This document shows, piece by piece, positions 1 to 9,120 of a DNA stretch of 64,000 nt (positions are counted from its first letter, which is position 1; each line of letters opens with the position of its first letter). Source of the stretch: Betaproteobacteria bacterium (GTDB lineage Bacteria; Pseudomonadota; Gammaproteobacteria; Burkholderiales; Casimicrobiaceae). The stretch covers positions 124,001 through 188,000 of the forward strand of contig JAAFJA010000003.1 of the NCBI GenBank assembly GCA_013298765.1. The letters run 5' to 3'. The notes under the pieces were generated by a model. It was not told the DNA's origin, searched no databases, and was given only the letters and a program-made list of their open reading frames with translations. The translations under genes and the position numbers were made by a program.

Positions 1-61
1 ACGAGGAATAGACTTTAATTGCATATATATACCTAACCCTAATAATAATGTGAGCGAATTT

Positions 62-70
62 TGTGGATAA
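62..70 (-). promoter_or_regulatory. DnaA box (perfect match)
   Basis: The plus strand reads TGTGGATAA, the exact reverse complement of the consensus TTATCCACA. It lies 330 bp downstream of the dnaA stop in AT-rich DNA. Confidence 0.7.
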
Positions 71-184
71 GTAGAAAAATGATAGTTGTTTCAATCAGTT
101 AGCTGACTATTTTTGTCCGTATCATCGACCTAAGCCGCTGTGGGCGAGTGGGGACAAAAATTCTGACGTGAGCAAAAAAGTGAC

Positions 185-193
185 TTATCAACA
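185..193 (+). promoter_or_regulatory. DnaA box-like site
   Basis: The site reads TTATCAACA, one mismatch from the consensus TTATCCACA. It is in the same intergenic stretch as the perfect box at 62-70. Confidence 0.4.
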
Positions 194-235
194 ATCCATC
201 CTGTGAACATACCGAGTGATGAGTGGGTGCTAACT

Positions 236-380
236 ACGCAGATTACCGGACTTTTTTGACGCTGATTTCACTGATTACGCAGATTGACGCAGATTATTTT
301 CTGCACCTATTTAGTGTGAGATACAAGCTAAGACTAATCAGTGTTAATCAGCGAAATCTGCGTAATCAGCGTCAAAAAAT
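236..380. repeat. Iterated ACGCAGATT units and long inverted repeat
   Basis: ACGCAGATT occurs at 236-244, 277-285 and 287-295, and its complement AATCTGCGT at about 354-362. The outer arms TTTTTTGACGCTGATT (252-267) and its exact complement (364-379) form a 16-bp inverted repeat around a loop of about 95 bases. Several alternative pairings are possible. It could end dnaA transcription, be part of the origin, or be a copy of a genome-wide repeat. Confidence 0.6.
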
Positions 381-399
381 TCGTTGAATCTCCTCAAAA

Positions 400-1905
400 C
401 TAACTTCTTAGCAACTGCAACAAAAACGAATAATCATGCTGAATCTGCGGTGTGCCCTCGCGTAGCGACGCAATTTGTCTGCACGCGTGAAGCACGGTTG
501 TGTGGTCCCTGCCCCCAAAGTTCTGGCCGATTTCGGGCAAAGATAATGAGGTGAGTTCTTTCGCGAGTGCCATCGCCATCTGCCGCGGCCGCGCGACAAC
601 GCGAGAGCGGTTCTTCGAATGCATGTCGCTCACTTTCACTTTGTAATAGTCAGCGACCACCTTTTGAATGTTGTCCACCGAAATTTGTCGCGATTGCACC
701 GCGAGCAAATCGCGCAAGGCTTCTTTGGCCACCTGTGGCGAGATCTCTACATTGTGAAAACCGGCGTATGCAATCACGCGCTTCAAACCGCCTTCGAGTT
801 CGCGAACGTTCGAACGAATGTGTTTTGCAATGAAGAACGCCGTGTTCTCGTCCAGTGCCGCGCCGACCTGTTTCGCTTTCGCAAGCAAAATCGCAACCCG
901 CATCTCCGTCTCAGGCGGCTCGACTTGCACCGTCAAGCCCCAACTGAAACGGCTCTTCAAGCGATCTTCAATCCCTTCGATTTCTTTGGGATAGGTGTCG
1001 CACGTGATGATGACTTGCTTCTTCGCTTCGATCAGCGTGTTGAACAGATAGAAGAACTGTTCTTGCGTTGAACCTTTGTTGTTGAAAAACTGAATGTCAT
1101 CAATTAAGAGCAGATCGAGCGAGTTGTAACTGGCTTTGAATGCGTCCCAGGCTTTGTGTTGATAGGCTTTCACCACGTCCGACACATAGCGCTCGGCATG
1201 GATGTATCGCACGCGCGCATTCGGGCGATGGCGCAGCAGTTCATTGCCGATGGCTTGCACCAAATGAGTTTTGCCGAGGCCCACACCGCCGTAAATGAAG
1301 AGCGGGTTGTAAGCATCACCCGGATCGCTTGCGACTTTTTGCGCGGCGGCACGTGCAAGCTGGTTGGCTTTTCCAGTGACGAACGAATCAAATGTGAACG
1401 TCGGATTAAGCGCCGCGTCTTTCTGAATGGATTCGTTAGAAGGGAACGACACGCCGTTGGCGGCCGCGGGAAGTATTTCGCCGCTTTGATTCGTGTGGGA
1501 TCTGAAAAACGTTGTCGGCACCGCTTCCGCAGCGACAAATGCATTGGTTTGTGGACGCGTAGGGTTCGTCACCACGGTCACCGGGCGAAGGCCCTGCGCA
1601 CGAGGCGCAAAGTTAGCGGTAGACGGCGCAGTCGTTGCTGGTGAAGGATTCGATGCAGTGGCAGCCAGTGCACTATCAACGCGCACCTCAATGCTCATTG
1701 GCTTATCGAAATACTGATTTGCTTGCTCTTTGATGGAGTTCAAAAAACGGTCGCGCACCCACTTGCCCACGAACGAGTTGGGGGCCAACACAATCACCTG
1801 CGCCTCGTTTTCCACAGCCGCCAGAGGTCGCAACCAGGTGGTGAACTGTTGCGCCGATAACTCGCGTTCAAAGTGCGACAAACAGTGTGACCAGAAACTC
1901 GACAT
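400..1905 (-). CDS. dnaA: Chromosomal replication initiator DnaA
   Basis: This is the AAA+ protein that binds DnaA boxes and opens the origin. The 501 residues show all four domains: an N-terminal oligomerisation/helicase-loading domain (about 1-85), a variable Pro/Ala/Thr-rich linker (to about 165), an AAA+ core with Walker A GGVGLGKTH near residue 210 and Walker B LLLIDDIQFF near 265, and the C-terminal DNA-binding domain with the signature GGRDHTTVLHACRQ near 470. Length is normal for the family. The ATG at 1905 is kept because the N-terminus starts with a typical FWxxCLxxFExEL motif. A DnaA box 150 bp upstream suggests autoregulation. The usual neighbours dnaN, rpmH and rnpA are not visible. 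Confidence 0.98.
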   Translation of the reverse strand: MSSFWSHCLSHFERELSAQQFTTWLRPLAAVENEAQVIVLAPNSFVGKWVRDRFLNSIKEQANQYFDKPMSIEVRVDSALAATASNPSPATTAPSTANFAPRAQGLRPVTVVTNPTRPQTNAFVAAEAVPTTFFRSHTNQSGEILPAAANGVSFPSNESIQKDAALNPTFTFDSFVTGKANQLARAAAQKVASDPGDAYNPLFIYGGVGLGKTHLVQAIGNELLRHRPNARVRYIHAERYVSDVVKAYQHKAWDAFKASYNSLDLLLIDDIQFFNNKGSTQEQFFYLFNTLIEAKKQVIITCDTYPKEIEGIEDRLKSRFSWGLTVQVEPPETEMRVAILLAKAKQVGAALDENTAFFIAKHIRSNVRELEGGLKRVIAYAGFHNVEISPQVAKEALRDLLAVQSRQISVDNIQKVVADYYKVKVSDMHSKNRSRVVARPRQMAMALAKELTSLSLPEIGQNFGGRDHTTVLHACRQIASLREGTPQIQHDYSFLLQLLRS

Positions 1906-2052
1906 AACGGGGTGGCACGATCAACACTCACACGAGGTGGAGGGTGTCGCGAAAACTCTCTCAAAAAAGCCGTTACCGGCGAGGATTTACGGTGCAAAAG
2001 CGCTCGCACACAAGTCCGCAATTTTACCGCGAAAACGGTTCAAAAACTGAAC

Positions 2053-2061
2053 TTATCCACA
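2053..2061 (+). promoter_or_regulatory. DnaA box upstream of dnaA
   Basis: This is a perfect TTATCCACA located 148 bp upstream of the dnaA start codon, in the 250-bp gap between dnaA and the EamA permease gene. It is consistent with dnaA autoregulation or with an origin on this side. Confidence 0.65.
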
Positions 2062-2160
2062 GGGGTTTTGACGCCCGTCGCAGCTTTCTATTCTTAAGCC
2101 CAATATCCCGCGGTTCCGCATCAGAAAAAAGCCAAATCAGGCCAAATCGAGACACTCTAT

Positions 2161-3045
2161 TCAAGTCGACTTCCCGCGCAATGTATAGAACGCGCCGGCC
2201 AGAGCGAAACCGATCCCGGCCCACGCCAAGGCGTCTAAGCGCAGGCCTTCTAGCGCGATGGAGACAAGTAGCGCACCGACGGGCGACAAGACGCCGATAT
2301 ACATTGCTCTGGCCGAGCCCTCGCGACGCATGAGCTCAAGGTAGCAAAGAAACGTGATCACTGTGCCGAGCACCGCAAGGTAGACGAACGCAAGCCAAAA
2401 AGAAAGGCGAGTTTCAAGCGCAAAGGGTGGCGCAAACAAGAGGGCATAGATGATCGCAGCGCCGCCACCGTAGGCCATGGACCACGCGGTGTAGGTGGCT
2501 ACTGGCACTCTTCGCTCGTTAAGTTTCATCGACACCACGGCAGCAATCGAGGACGCCACCGCCGCAATCAGCATCGCAAACACGGCCCAAAGCGCGAGCT
2601 TTCCTTCGCTTTGCAACAACGCGCCTGGCAAGAAACAAAGGATCACACCGAGCACGCCCAAACTGCCACCCACCCACGTGGTGCGGGTAATTGCGTGGCC
2701 GTATGCCACCCGCGCAAACGCTGGCGTTAGAAACACCATCAATGTGAACGCAATCGCGACAAGACCCGACGGGATGGCAAGTTCTGAGACGTAAGTGAGC
2801 ACGTAGCTCACGGCATAGGAAAAAACACCTGAAACCGCCGCAAGTCCATGATCATATTTACTCAGCGAGACTTTACTTTTCGTGGACAGCAGATAGATAA
2901 AGACTATGAGTGAAGCGACTAAAAATCTCACTCCAACTGAATAAGGTTCGGGCGTCGCGCTATTAAGCTGAAAAGTAATGGCGTAGAACGTGGTGGACCA
3001 GATCACGACCGGTACGAGAAACAAAATCCAACTGCTGCGCGGCAT
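2161..3045 (-). CDS. EamA/DMT-family permease
   Basis: A hydrophobic 294-residue protein with about ten predicted membrane segments arranged as two EamA repeats (about 1-140 and 150-290). This is the drug/metabolite transporter superfamily, whose members export or import small metabolites; the substrate cannot be read from sequence. It begins MPRSSWILFLVPVVIWSTTF, where the WSTTF after the first helix is typical of the family. It starts at the ATG at 3045, without an obvious Shine-Dalgarno. A run of eight G at 3064-3071 lies 18 bp upstream of the start. It is a single gene with its own promoter, transcribed toward dnaA. Confidence 0.85.
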   Translation of the reverse strand: MPRSSWILFLVPVVIWSTTFYAITFQLNSATPEPYSVGVRFLVASLIVFIYLLSTKSKVSLSKYDHGLAAVSGVFSYAVSYVLTYVSELAIPSGLVAIAFTLMVFLTPAFARVAYGHAITRTTWVGGSLGVLGVILCFLPGALLQSEGKLALWAVFAMLIAAVASSIAAVVSMKLNERRVPVATYTAWSMAYGGGAAIIYALLFAPPFALETRLSFWLAFVYLAVLGTVITFLCYLELMRREGSARAMYIGVLSPVGALLVSIALEGLRLDALAWAGIGFALAGAFYTLRGKST

Positions 3046-3240
3046 GGCAAACGAAAAGAAATTGGGGGGGGTGATCGTGGCGCTATTCCTGCGAGTCGCC
3101 GTGAGCGAACTGTCGGGTTGGATCAGTTTTTCACGTGTTCAACTCGGCGTAAACCCAAATCAGCGCTTGTTGGGTTCGCCTCTTAGGTTCAGGGCGAGTC
3201 ACGCGAAATCAACGATAGCGAAATCGCGTCAAAAAAGCGG

Positions 3241-4509
3241 CTACTCCGCGCTGGCACGCCGTGGGAAGCGAATATTTAGCTGTTTTAGCTTGCGATAAAG
3301 ATGCGTGCGCTCGAGACCGGCTTTATCTGCGACGCGACTCATATTGCTTGATTCGCGGCCCAACAAGTTTTCGAAATAAACGCGTTCAAACGCTTCCCTT
3401 GCCTCGCGCAGCGGCAGCTCAAAAAACTCAGGCGGCAGTTGTGGCAACTGCGGCGCGCTGGGTTCCTGCAAATCGCCAAGAATCGCTTGCAAATGATCAA
3501 TGGTGATGGTGTCGTTGTTTGACAAAAGCAAACTCGACAACACGCTTTGCAACTGAATCAAATTGCCGGGCCACGGCGCAGCTTCAAGCAGCGCGCGCAC
3601 ATCGGGTGTGAGTCGGGTGGGTGCATCGAGCGAAAAGGCAAGCGCACACCGCTCAATCAAACCCGACAAATCAGCACGTCGCGCACGAAGCGGCGGCACG
3701 ACCACCGTCGTGGCCGAAAGCGCCGAGTAAAGCGCCGGATCAAAACGCCCTTCACCCGAGAGCTGCCCTAGCGGCTCCGAACTCGCGCATACGATGCGAA
3801 CACCGTAGTGCGTCATCTTGCCCAACATGAAGGCGAGCGAGCGCTGCTCACTGCGTGAAAGCAAAGCCACTTCGCTGCAAAACAGCGTGCCGCCTCTAGC
3901 GCTTTCAAGAATCTCAAGAGGATTGCTGATTAAACGCTGGCCACTTTCGAGCAGAATCCACGGCGTGTTGGGTTCGTGAAGTGCGCGTGCACATTCGGTG
4001 AAACCCACGCCGACTTCGCCAGTAAGCAAGATTGGGCGCAGATCGCTCATCAACGCTTCGAGGCGACCACGCAGCTCAACGATCACCGCGCTCGCACCCA
4101 GCTCTGACAAATCGATTGACGCTTTCGGTTTGGCGCGCACATGCTTCAGCGCGCGCTGAACAGTGGCTAAAAGCTTCTGCAGACCGATTGGTTTTTCTAG
4201 GAAATCAAACGCGCCAATGCGCGTGGCTTCAACAGCCGTTTCAATGGTTGCGTGCCCTGAGAGCATCACCACCGGCATCGTGAGTTGCCCAGCAAGCTTC
4301 CACTCTTTAAGCAGCGTCACGCCGTCGGAATCGGGCATCCAAATATCAAGGAGTACGAGCGCAGGATTGTGCTTCGCGCGCAGCTCGCGCGCGGTCTGCG
4401 CATTCTCCGCTAAGCGAACTTGAAAACCTTCGTCTTCGAGGATTTCACTCAACAGTTCGCGGATGCCGACTTCATCGTCGACTACAAGAATCTCGGTTGG
4501 CGTAATCAA
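3241..4509 (-). CDS. ntrX: NtrX-like response regulator, degenerate AAA+ domain
   Basis: Partner of the NtrY-like kinase encoded immediately upstream. Residues 1-120 form a receiver domain with the acidic pair D11/D12, phospho-acceptor D55 (LLDIWMP) and conserved K106. The middle (about 135-340) aligns in layout with NtrC-type AAA+ domains but is degenerate: the Walker A position reads GEVGVGFT with no lysine, and I see no GAFTGA loop. That loop contacts sigma-54, so sigma-54 activation is unlikely. The C-terminus (about 375-420) is a Fis-type helix-turn-helix. The start is a TTG at 4509, seven bases after the ntrY stop, giving 422 residues. Related NtrX proteins act as sigma-70-type regulators of nitrogen, redox or envelope genes; the targets here are unknown. 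Confidence 0.85.
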   Translation of the reverse strand: MITPTEILVVDDEVGIRELLSEILEDEGFQVRLAENAQTARELRAKHNPALVLLDIWMPDSDGVTLLKEWKLAGQLTMPVVMLSGHATIETAVEATRIGAFDFLEKPIGLQKLLATVQRALKHVRAKPKASIDLSELGASAVIVELRGRLEALMSDLRPILLTGEVGVGFTECARALHEPNTPWILLESGQRLISNPLEILESARGGTLFCSEVALLSRSEQRSLAFMLGKMTHYGVRIVCASSEPLGQLSGEGRFDPALYSALSATTVVVPPLRARRADLSGLIERCALAFSLDAPTRLTPDVRALLEAAPWPGNLIQLQSVLSSLLLSNNDTITIDHLQAILGDLQEPSAPQLPQLPPEFFELPLREAREAFERVYFENLLGRESSNMSRVADKAGLERTHLYRKLKQLNIRFPRRASAE

Positions 4510-4516
4510 CTAACTA

Positions 4517-6811
4517 CTACCCTTTTTCCTGACTGCTCGATGGCGCTGAGGCAAGCGGTAACGTGACAGTCACCACGGCACCTCCGGAAGGCGAATTCTC
4601 TAGCGAGATCCGCCCCTTATGCTCATCGACGATTTTTTTAACGATCGCGAGGCCAAGACCCGTCCCTTTCGGTTTGGTGGTCACGTACGGCTCGAACGCA
4701 CGAGCACGCACGGTTTCATCAAAACCGTTGCCATTGTCGCAGAATCGCACACAGAGCTCGCCGCTACCGTCAGCGGCCTGGCGATTGAGCACCTCAATAC
4801 GCACTCGACCATCGCTGCGATGAGTGCTCGCATCCACGGCGTTTTGCAACAAGTTGTGGATCACTTGGCGCAGCCGTGTGGCCTCGCCGCGCACCGTAGC
4901 ATCTTCGGCTCGCCAATCCAGATCAACCGCAACCTCATAGGATTGGTAGAGCTCGAGCGTTTCGCGCAGGAGCGCCCCCACGTCGAGCGTTTGCAAACTT
5001 CCAGGGCGCGGCTTACGCGCGTAGATCGCGAAGTCGTTCACCATGTTCTTCATCGCCGTGACTTGATTGACGATGGTTTGTGTGCCCTTGCGGAGCGCTT
5101 CTGCTTCGGTGGGCGCGAGTCTGTCTGCGAGCTTCATCTCCAGCCGCTCAGCGGAAAGCTGGATCGGCGTGAGCGGGTTCTTGATTTCATGGGCAAGCCG
5201 TCGAGCCACTTCGGCCCATGCGGTATCGCGCTGCGCTTGCAGCACTTCTGTGATGTCATCAAACACAACAATTCGTGCGGCCACATCTGCGACCACGCGG
5301 CGCGAACCGCGCACAATCAGCGTACGCGCATTGCCGCCAATCATGATCTCCTGCTCATGCTGCCAATCGCTATCAGCCGCGCGCTCAAATTGACGGGTGA
5401 TGAGCTCAGAGAATTGTTTGAGCGAGGGCTCGCTGGTATCTAGATCGCGCCAGGTCGAAACACCCGTATCCACATGCGCATCCAAGCGCGCTTGCAAAAT
5501 GACAGAGGCGGCCGCGTTGGCAACGCGAAGCACGTACTCATCGGTAAACACCAAAACACCGGCATTTAAATTACGGAGCACGTTTTCAAGATAAAGATTG
5601 CTGGTCTCAATCTCTAGACGATTTACAGCTTCGCGCTCTCGAGCGTCGGCGAGCTGCAACGTCATGAGATTAAACGAGCGGGCCAGTACCGAAAGTTCAT
5701 CACGCCCGGCCACTGGTTGACGTCGCGAGAAATCACCCGCCGCAACCGCGCGCGTCCCCGCTGCGAGTCCGGCGAGCGGCCCCGCCAGGCGCTCTGAAAA
5801 CACGCTCGCGAGCGACAGCGCCGTGAGTAGTGCAAGCAGCAAAAGTAATGTGAGGGTGAAGGCGAACAACCGCTTTAACGCGCTTCTCTGAAACGAGACC
5901 TCTTGATAATCGCGAAAGCCTGCATCGACTCGCTCGGTTTGCTCGCGTAGCGCAGGCGCGACCAACTGCCCAACCAAGAGCAACCGCGGCGGCGCTAACG
6001 ACGTGGACGCCACGGGCACAATCGCTCGCAACACGAGTCCGGCTTCACCTTGAGATTCAATATTCGCCACCGGCTGCATTGAGCGAACACTACGCAGCTC
6101 AAGCGCCGTCGGCGGTGCCGGCGCGAGCACATCGCGCGCCTCGGTGGCGAGCGCGATGGTGCTGCCATTGGTGCTCAGCAGTGCGGCGTAACTCACGCCT
6201 GAGTTTTCGCGGGCGAGCGCGAGTGCGGCGCGTGCTTGCGTAGGCTCCGCTGCGGAAATTGCGCCCGCCATCGATTCTGCTTTCCGCGAGAGATCTTTCA
6301 GTGGGGTGGCGAGCGCGGTGCGCCCGAGCTGCAAGCCCGCATCGAGCGCTTTTTCAATCCGAGTGTCGAAAAAGCTTTCAATAGACGAGGATAAAAACGC
6401 GACCGACACGGAATAAACAACCGCGCCGGGTAGAACCGCCACCACCGCGAAAAACATCATCATTCGCGTTGTGATCTTGGCGCCGAACACATTGCGCCGC
6501 CGTGCTCGGAGCAACACTGCCACCTGGTAAACCACCATGCCCGCCAAACCAATCACGATCACACCTGTTGCGATGAGAATGGTGGTGTAGTGACGGGTGA
6601 GCAGCTCTGAATTGGCAGAGGCGCTTGCCAACAGCGTAACGAGGATCGCGCCTGCAATTGCGAAGACCCAACGAGTCCAGCGGATGAATCGCGGCGGCGA
6701 GAGCGACAAAATCAAATCATTTGGATCGTCAGAAGGCGCGGCACTTCCTGGCCCAATGGTGGGCGGATCGCGCGACTCGCTCGCGGTGTTGAGTGAGCTT
6801 GGTGCGCTCAT
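4517..6811 (-). CDS. ntrY: NtrY-like membrane sensor histidine kinase
   Basis: A sensor kinase of about 764 residues that should phosphorylate the NtrX-like regulator. The N-terminal third holds several membrane segments, including a pair near residues 35-105 and one near 325-345. A HAMP region, a PAS-like domain (about 410-510), a HisKA dimerisation helix with the phospho-acceptor motif HEIKNPLTPIQ near residue 540, and an HATPase domain with N and G boxes (VIHNLLQNAVDA, GTGLGLAIVKKIV) follow. The start is placed at the ATG at 6811 because it overlaps the stop of the DUF4390 gene as ATGA, implying translational coupling. A GTG upstream would add eight residues. Confidence 0.93.
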   Translation of the reverse strand: MSAPSSLNTASESRDPPTIGPGSAAPSDDPNDLILSLSPPRFIRWTRWVFAIAGAILVTLLASASANSELLTRHYTTILIATGVIVIGLAGMVVYQVAVLLRARRRNVFGAKITTRMMMFFAVVAVLPGAVVYSVSVAFLSSSIESFFDTRIEKALDAGLQLGRTALATPLKDLSRKAESMAGAISAAEPTQARAALALARENSGVSYAALLSTNGSTIALATEARDVLAPAPPTALELRSVRSMQPVANIESQGEAGLVLRAIVPVASTSLAPPRLLLVGQLVAPALREQTERVDAGFRDYQEVSFQRSALKRLFAFTLTLLLLLALLTALSLASVFSERLAGPLAGLAAGTRAVAAGDFSRRQPVAGRDELSVLARSFNLMTLQLADAREREAVNRLEIETSNLYLENVLRNLNAGVLVFTDEYVLRVANAAASVILQARLDAHVDTGVSTWRDLDTSEPSLKQFSELITRQFERAADSDWQHEQEIMIGGNARTLIVRGSRRVVADVAARIVVFDDITEVLQAQRDTAWAEVARRLAHEIKNPLTPIQLSAERLEMKLADRLAPTEAEALRKGTQTIVNQVTAMKNMVNDFAIYARKPRPGSLQTLDVGALLRETLELYQSYEVAVDLDWRAEDATVRGEATRLRQVIHNLLQNAVDASTHRSDGRVRIEVLNRQAADGSGELCVRFCDNGNGFDETVRARAFEPYVTTKPKGTGLGLAIVKKIVDEHKGRISLENSPSGGAVVTVTLPLASAPSSSQEKG

Positions 6812-7428
6812 GGTGTGAGCACCACGCGGTACCAATCAGACACCAAAGTCCATTCACGCGAAACCAGCGTGTTCACCTGCAACGGCTTCGGCAATTGCGC
6901 GGTGTCGAGACGAAGGCGAAGCGACACGTCGTAGCGTTCGCCGTTTCGCAACGCCCGCCGCTCGACTAACTCGCGGCCTCTGAGCGTTCGGATTTGGCGA
7001 AGCGCCTCATCGAGCGAGGAATAGCTCGCGCCACCGCCGACGGTGCCGCCCGCGTCGACGCGGTAGGTGCTGGTCAGTGGAACGTAGGTTAGGCGGCGTA
7101 CCGACGGTCGCGTGGTGACGGCTTCATCAAACCAAAACGAGCGAGAGCGCGTGATCTCGGTATCGAGCACGAAATAGAGCGGCGTGCCGCGAAGTAGCGC
7201 CGTTTCAAGCGGCGTGGTGAGCGTGAAATCAAACTCCGCGTCGATAACCCACGCCTCATCACTTTGGCGCACGATCGCACTTTTCGTATTTATCGATTCA
7301 GCAAAAATCGGCGCGTTGCCCAACAGTAATTGGGCGAAGAGAGCAAAAGCTAGATAAAAGCCCACTCCCACGCGACTCACGCGCTGGAGATTTCGCCAAA
7401 CAGGACGTGAGGCACACCGCAGCTTCAT
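6808..7428 (-). CDS. DUF4390 domain protein, exported
   Basis: A 206-residue protein with a basic N-terminus and one hydrophobic segment (about 23-43) ending in a likely signal-peptidase region, so it is probably periplasmic. It matches the DUF4390 family by its position between rsmB and ntrY and by motifs such as the C-terminal REWTLVSDWY. The function is unknown. It overlaps both neighbours as ATGA (7425-7428 with rsmB, 6808-6811 with ntrY), so the four genes are almost certainly one transcript. The constant pairing with ntrYX in betaproteobacteria suggests a role in the signal NtrY senses, but that is inference. Confidence 0.85.
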   Translation of the reverse strand: MKLRCASRPVWRNLQRVSRVGVGFYLAFALFAQLLLGNAPIFAESINTKSAIVRQSDEAWVIDAEFDFTLTTPLETALLRGTPLYFVLDTEITRSRSFWFDEAVTTRPSVRRLTYVPLTSTYRVDAGGTVGGGASYSSLDEALRQIRTLRGRELVERRALRNGERYDVSLRLRLDTAQLPKPLQVNTLVSREWTLVSDWYRVVLTP

Positions 7429-8843
7429 ACGGCAATCTTCTCTAGCAGCGCGTAGAAGAAGCCGTCGTGGTTGTGAGTTTTCTTGTTGCCCCCCGGCAAG
7501 AGTTGGCCGCCGATCGAGGCTGGATCACCCGGCAGCGCGATACGCAGCCGTTTCATGTTGGTGTGTCGTGCCAGCGCCGCCTCGATCTGCAGCGCATTTT
7601 CTTCGCGAAAGATTGAGCAGGTGCAGTAGAGCATGCGGCCGCCCACGGCGAGCGTGCTCCACAATCGATCAATCAAAGCTGCCTGAATCTTTGCGAGCTG
7701 AGCAATGTCTGATTCCCGCTTTAACCACTTCCCATCGGGGTGGCGACGCACCACGCCCGAGCCCGTGCAAGGCGCGTCGAGCAAGATTCGATCAAACAGC
7801 CGCTGATCCCACCAAGTGGCAAGCTCCAGCGCATCCGCCGCGCGCACGTCGGCGTGTAAGCCCAGTCGCGTTAAGTTTTCGCTAATCTTTTTGACGCGCT
7901 CGGCGTCAACATCTAGCGCGAGCAATTGGCAATCGCTTTGTTCGAGCAAATGCGCGGTCTTTCCGCCGGGCGCCGCACACGCGTCAAGCACGCGCATATT
8001 CGGCTTGGGATTGAGGAGTGGCGCGGCGAGCTGCGCCCCGGCATCCTGAACAGAAAACCAACCCTCTTGAAAGCCGGGCATGCGGTGCACAGGTCGCGGA
8101 CGCTTCACTACGATCATCGATTCACCAAGCGCCTCGGCCTCGATCTTTTTTTGCTCCAAGGCGCTCAAAACGTCGGCCTGCGTTGCGCGCCGCCGGTTGA
8201 CTCGGAGTGTGAGCGGACCTTGGCCGTTGCCGCCACGAAGAATCGCTTCCCACCATTCGCCATGATCATGCCGCACACGATCAATCCACCACTGCGGATG
8301 ATTCCATTGCCCTTCGTCTGAGAGCAGCGCGTTGGCTTTAGCCTCCTCAGGCGCGCGAAGCACGTTGCGAAGCACGGCGTTCACAAAGCCTTTCGCGCCG
8401 CGGTCCATCATCTGCGCAGCTTCGACCGCTTGCGACACGATCACATGCGATGCCGTGCGCGAATACAAAAGCTGATAAATCGCGACCCAAAGCAACGCCT
8501 CAATCAGCGCATCCGGCTTTGCGCGCACAAACGCGCGCACGATCACTCGGAGTTCGCCCAAATGACGCAAACTGCCTAGTGTTAAATCGGCAAGCGCCCC
8601 GCGTGCCGCGCCGTCGAAACCGCTGGTATCTTGTTTCGCGAGCGCGTTATCCGCGTTGACGCCCGCCAGGACTGCGAGCACTGCACGCGCGGCGGCAGAT
8701 TGCACGCGGGCGAGCGAGGTGACGCCTTCACTCGAAGGCGCTTTTCCGGGCGACGCAGGCGGCGCGGCCGATTTTGCGCGCGCACCCGCGTTCGCAGCCG
8801 GTTTGGTGCGCGCAGAGGGGGAGGAAGGGGAATCGATGGCCAC
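7425..8843 (-). CDS. rsmB: 16S rRNA (cytosine-967-C5)-methyltransferase RsmB
   Basis: Methylates C967 of 16S rRNA using S-adenosylmethionine. The 472 residues start with a low-complexity Ala/Ser/Pro-rich segment (1-40), continue with a NusB-like RNA-binding domain (about 45-180) and end with a Rossmann methyltransferase domain. The SAM-binding motif VLDACAAPGGKT lies near residue 288. The two catalytic cysteine motifs are DAPCTGSG near 356 and CTCSIFREEN near 409. The start is a GTG at 8843. It is the first gene of the operon rsmB-DUF4390-ntrY-ntrX. The fmt/def genes often found upstream are not present; a divergent M32 peptidase gene is there instead. Confidence 0.95.
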   Translation of the reverse strand: MAIDSPSSPSARTKPAANAGARAKSAAPPASPGKAPSSEGVTSLARVQSAAARAVLAVLAGVNADNALAKQDTSGFDGAARGALADLTLGSLRHLGELRVIVRAFVRAKPDALIEALLWVAIYQLLYSRTASHVIVSQAVEAAQMMDRGAKGFVNAVLRNVLRAPEEAKANALLSDEGQWNHPQWWIDRVRHDHGEWWEAILRGGNGQGPLTLRVNRRRATQADVLSALEQKKIEAEALGESMIVVKRPRPVHRMPGFQEGWFSVQDAGAQLAAPLLNPKPNMRVLDACAAPGGKTAHLLEQSDCQLLALDVDAERVKKISENLTRLGLHADVRAADALELATWWDQRLFDRILLDAPCTGSGVVRRHPDGKWLKRESDIAQLAKIQAALIDRLWSTLAVGGRMLYCTCSIFREENALQIEAALARHTNMKRLRIALPGDPASIGGQLLPGGNKKTHNHDGFFYALLEKIAV

Positions 8844-9120
8844 GGTACAAACTATCGCGGGAAGGTATATGCGCTGTGACCGAGCCGTCGCAAGCGCCGA
8901 AAAATGAAAGTGACGCGAGTGTAGCGCAGGCTATTGGCGATTCGAGAGGATGTCCGATTTTATTGGGCGACAGCCCTGTTTTTGTGTGGATTCGATACAA
9001 CACATAACGGCGGTTTCGCCCAGTTAAATTAGCGGTGCGAAGCGATTGCTTTTTGAAAAAAACATGTTCGCGTCATCTCGATAAGATGCGCGCTTCATCA
9101 AAAAGTTGCTCTCAATCGCC

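Larger units (their letters stand above)
1..399. other. Candidate origin region downstream of dnaA
   Basis: There is no protein gene here. The first 60 bases are AT-rich and hold three TAA triplets at 40-48. A perfect DnaA box in reverse orientation follows at 62-70 and a one-mismatch box at 185-193. The rest is a set of short direct and inverted repeats up to the dnaA stop codon. An AT-rich stretch beside DnaA boxes next to dnaA is the usual layout of a bacterial oriC, and the TAA triplets 13 bp from a box resemble the DnaA-trio element. The other dnaA flank also carries a box, so the real origin could be on either side. The window edge hides whether dnaN follows. Confidence 0.45.

Noticed and set aside
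236-295. Short repeats as a CRISPR array
   Set aside because: The repeats are 9 bases, irregularly spaced and have no cas genes.
8961-8985. AGCCCTGTTTTT as a full inverted-repeat copy
   Set aside because: It shares a 12-mer with 32111 but has no second arm; may be chance.
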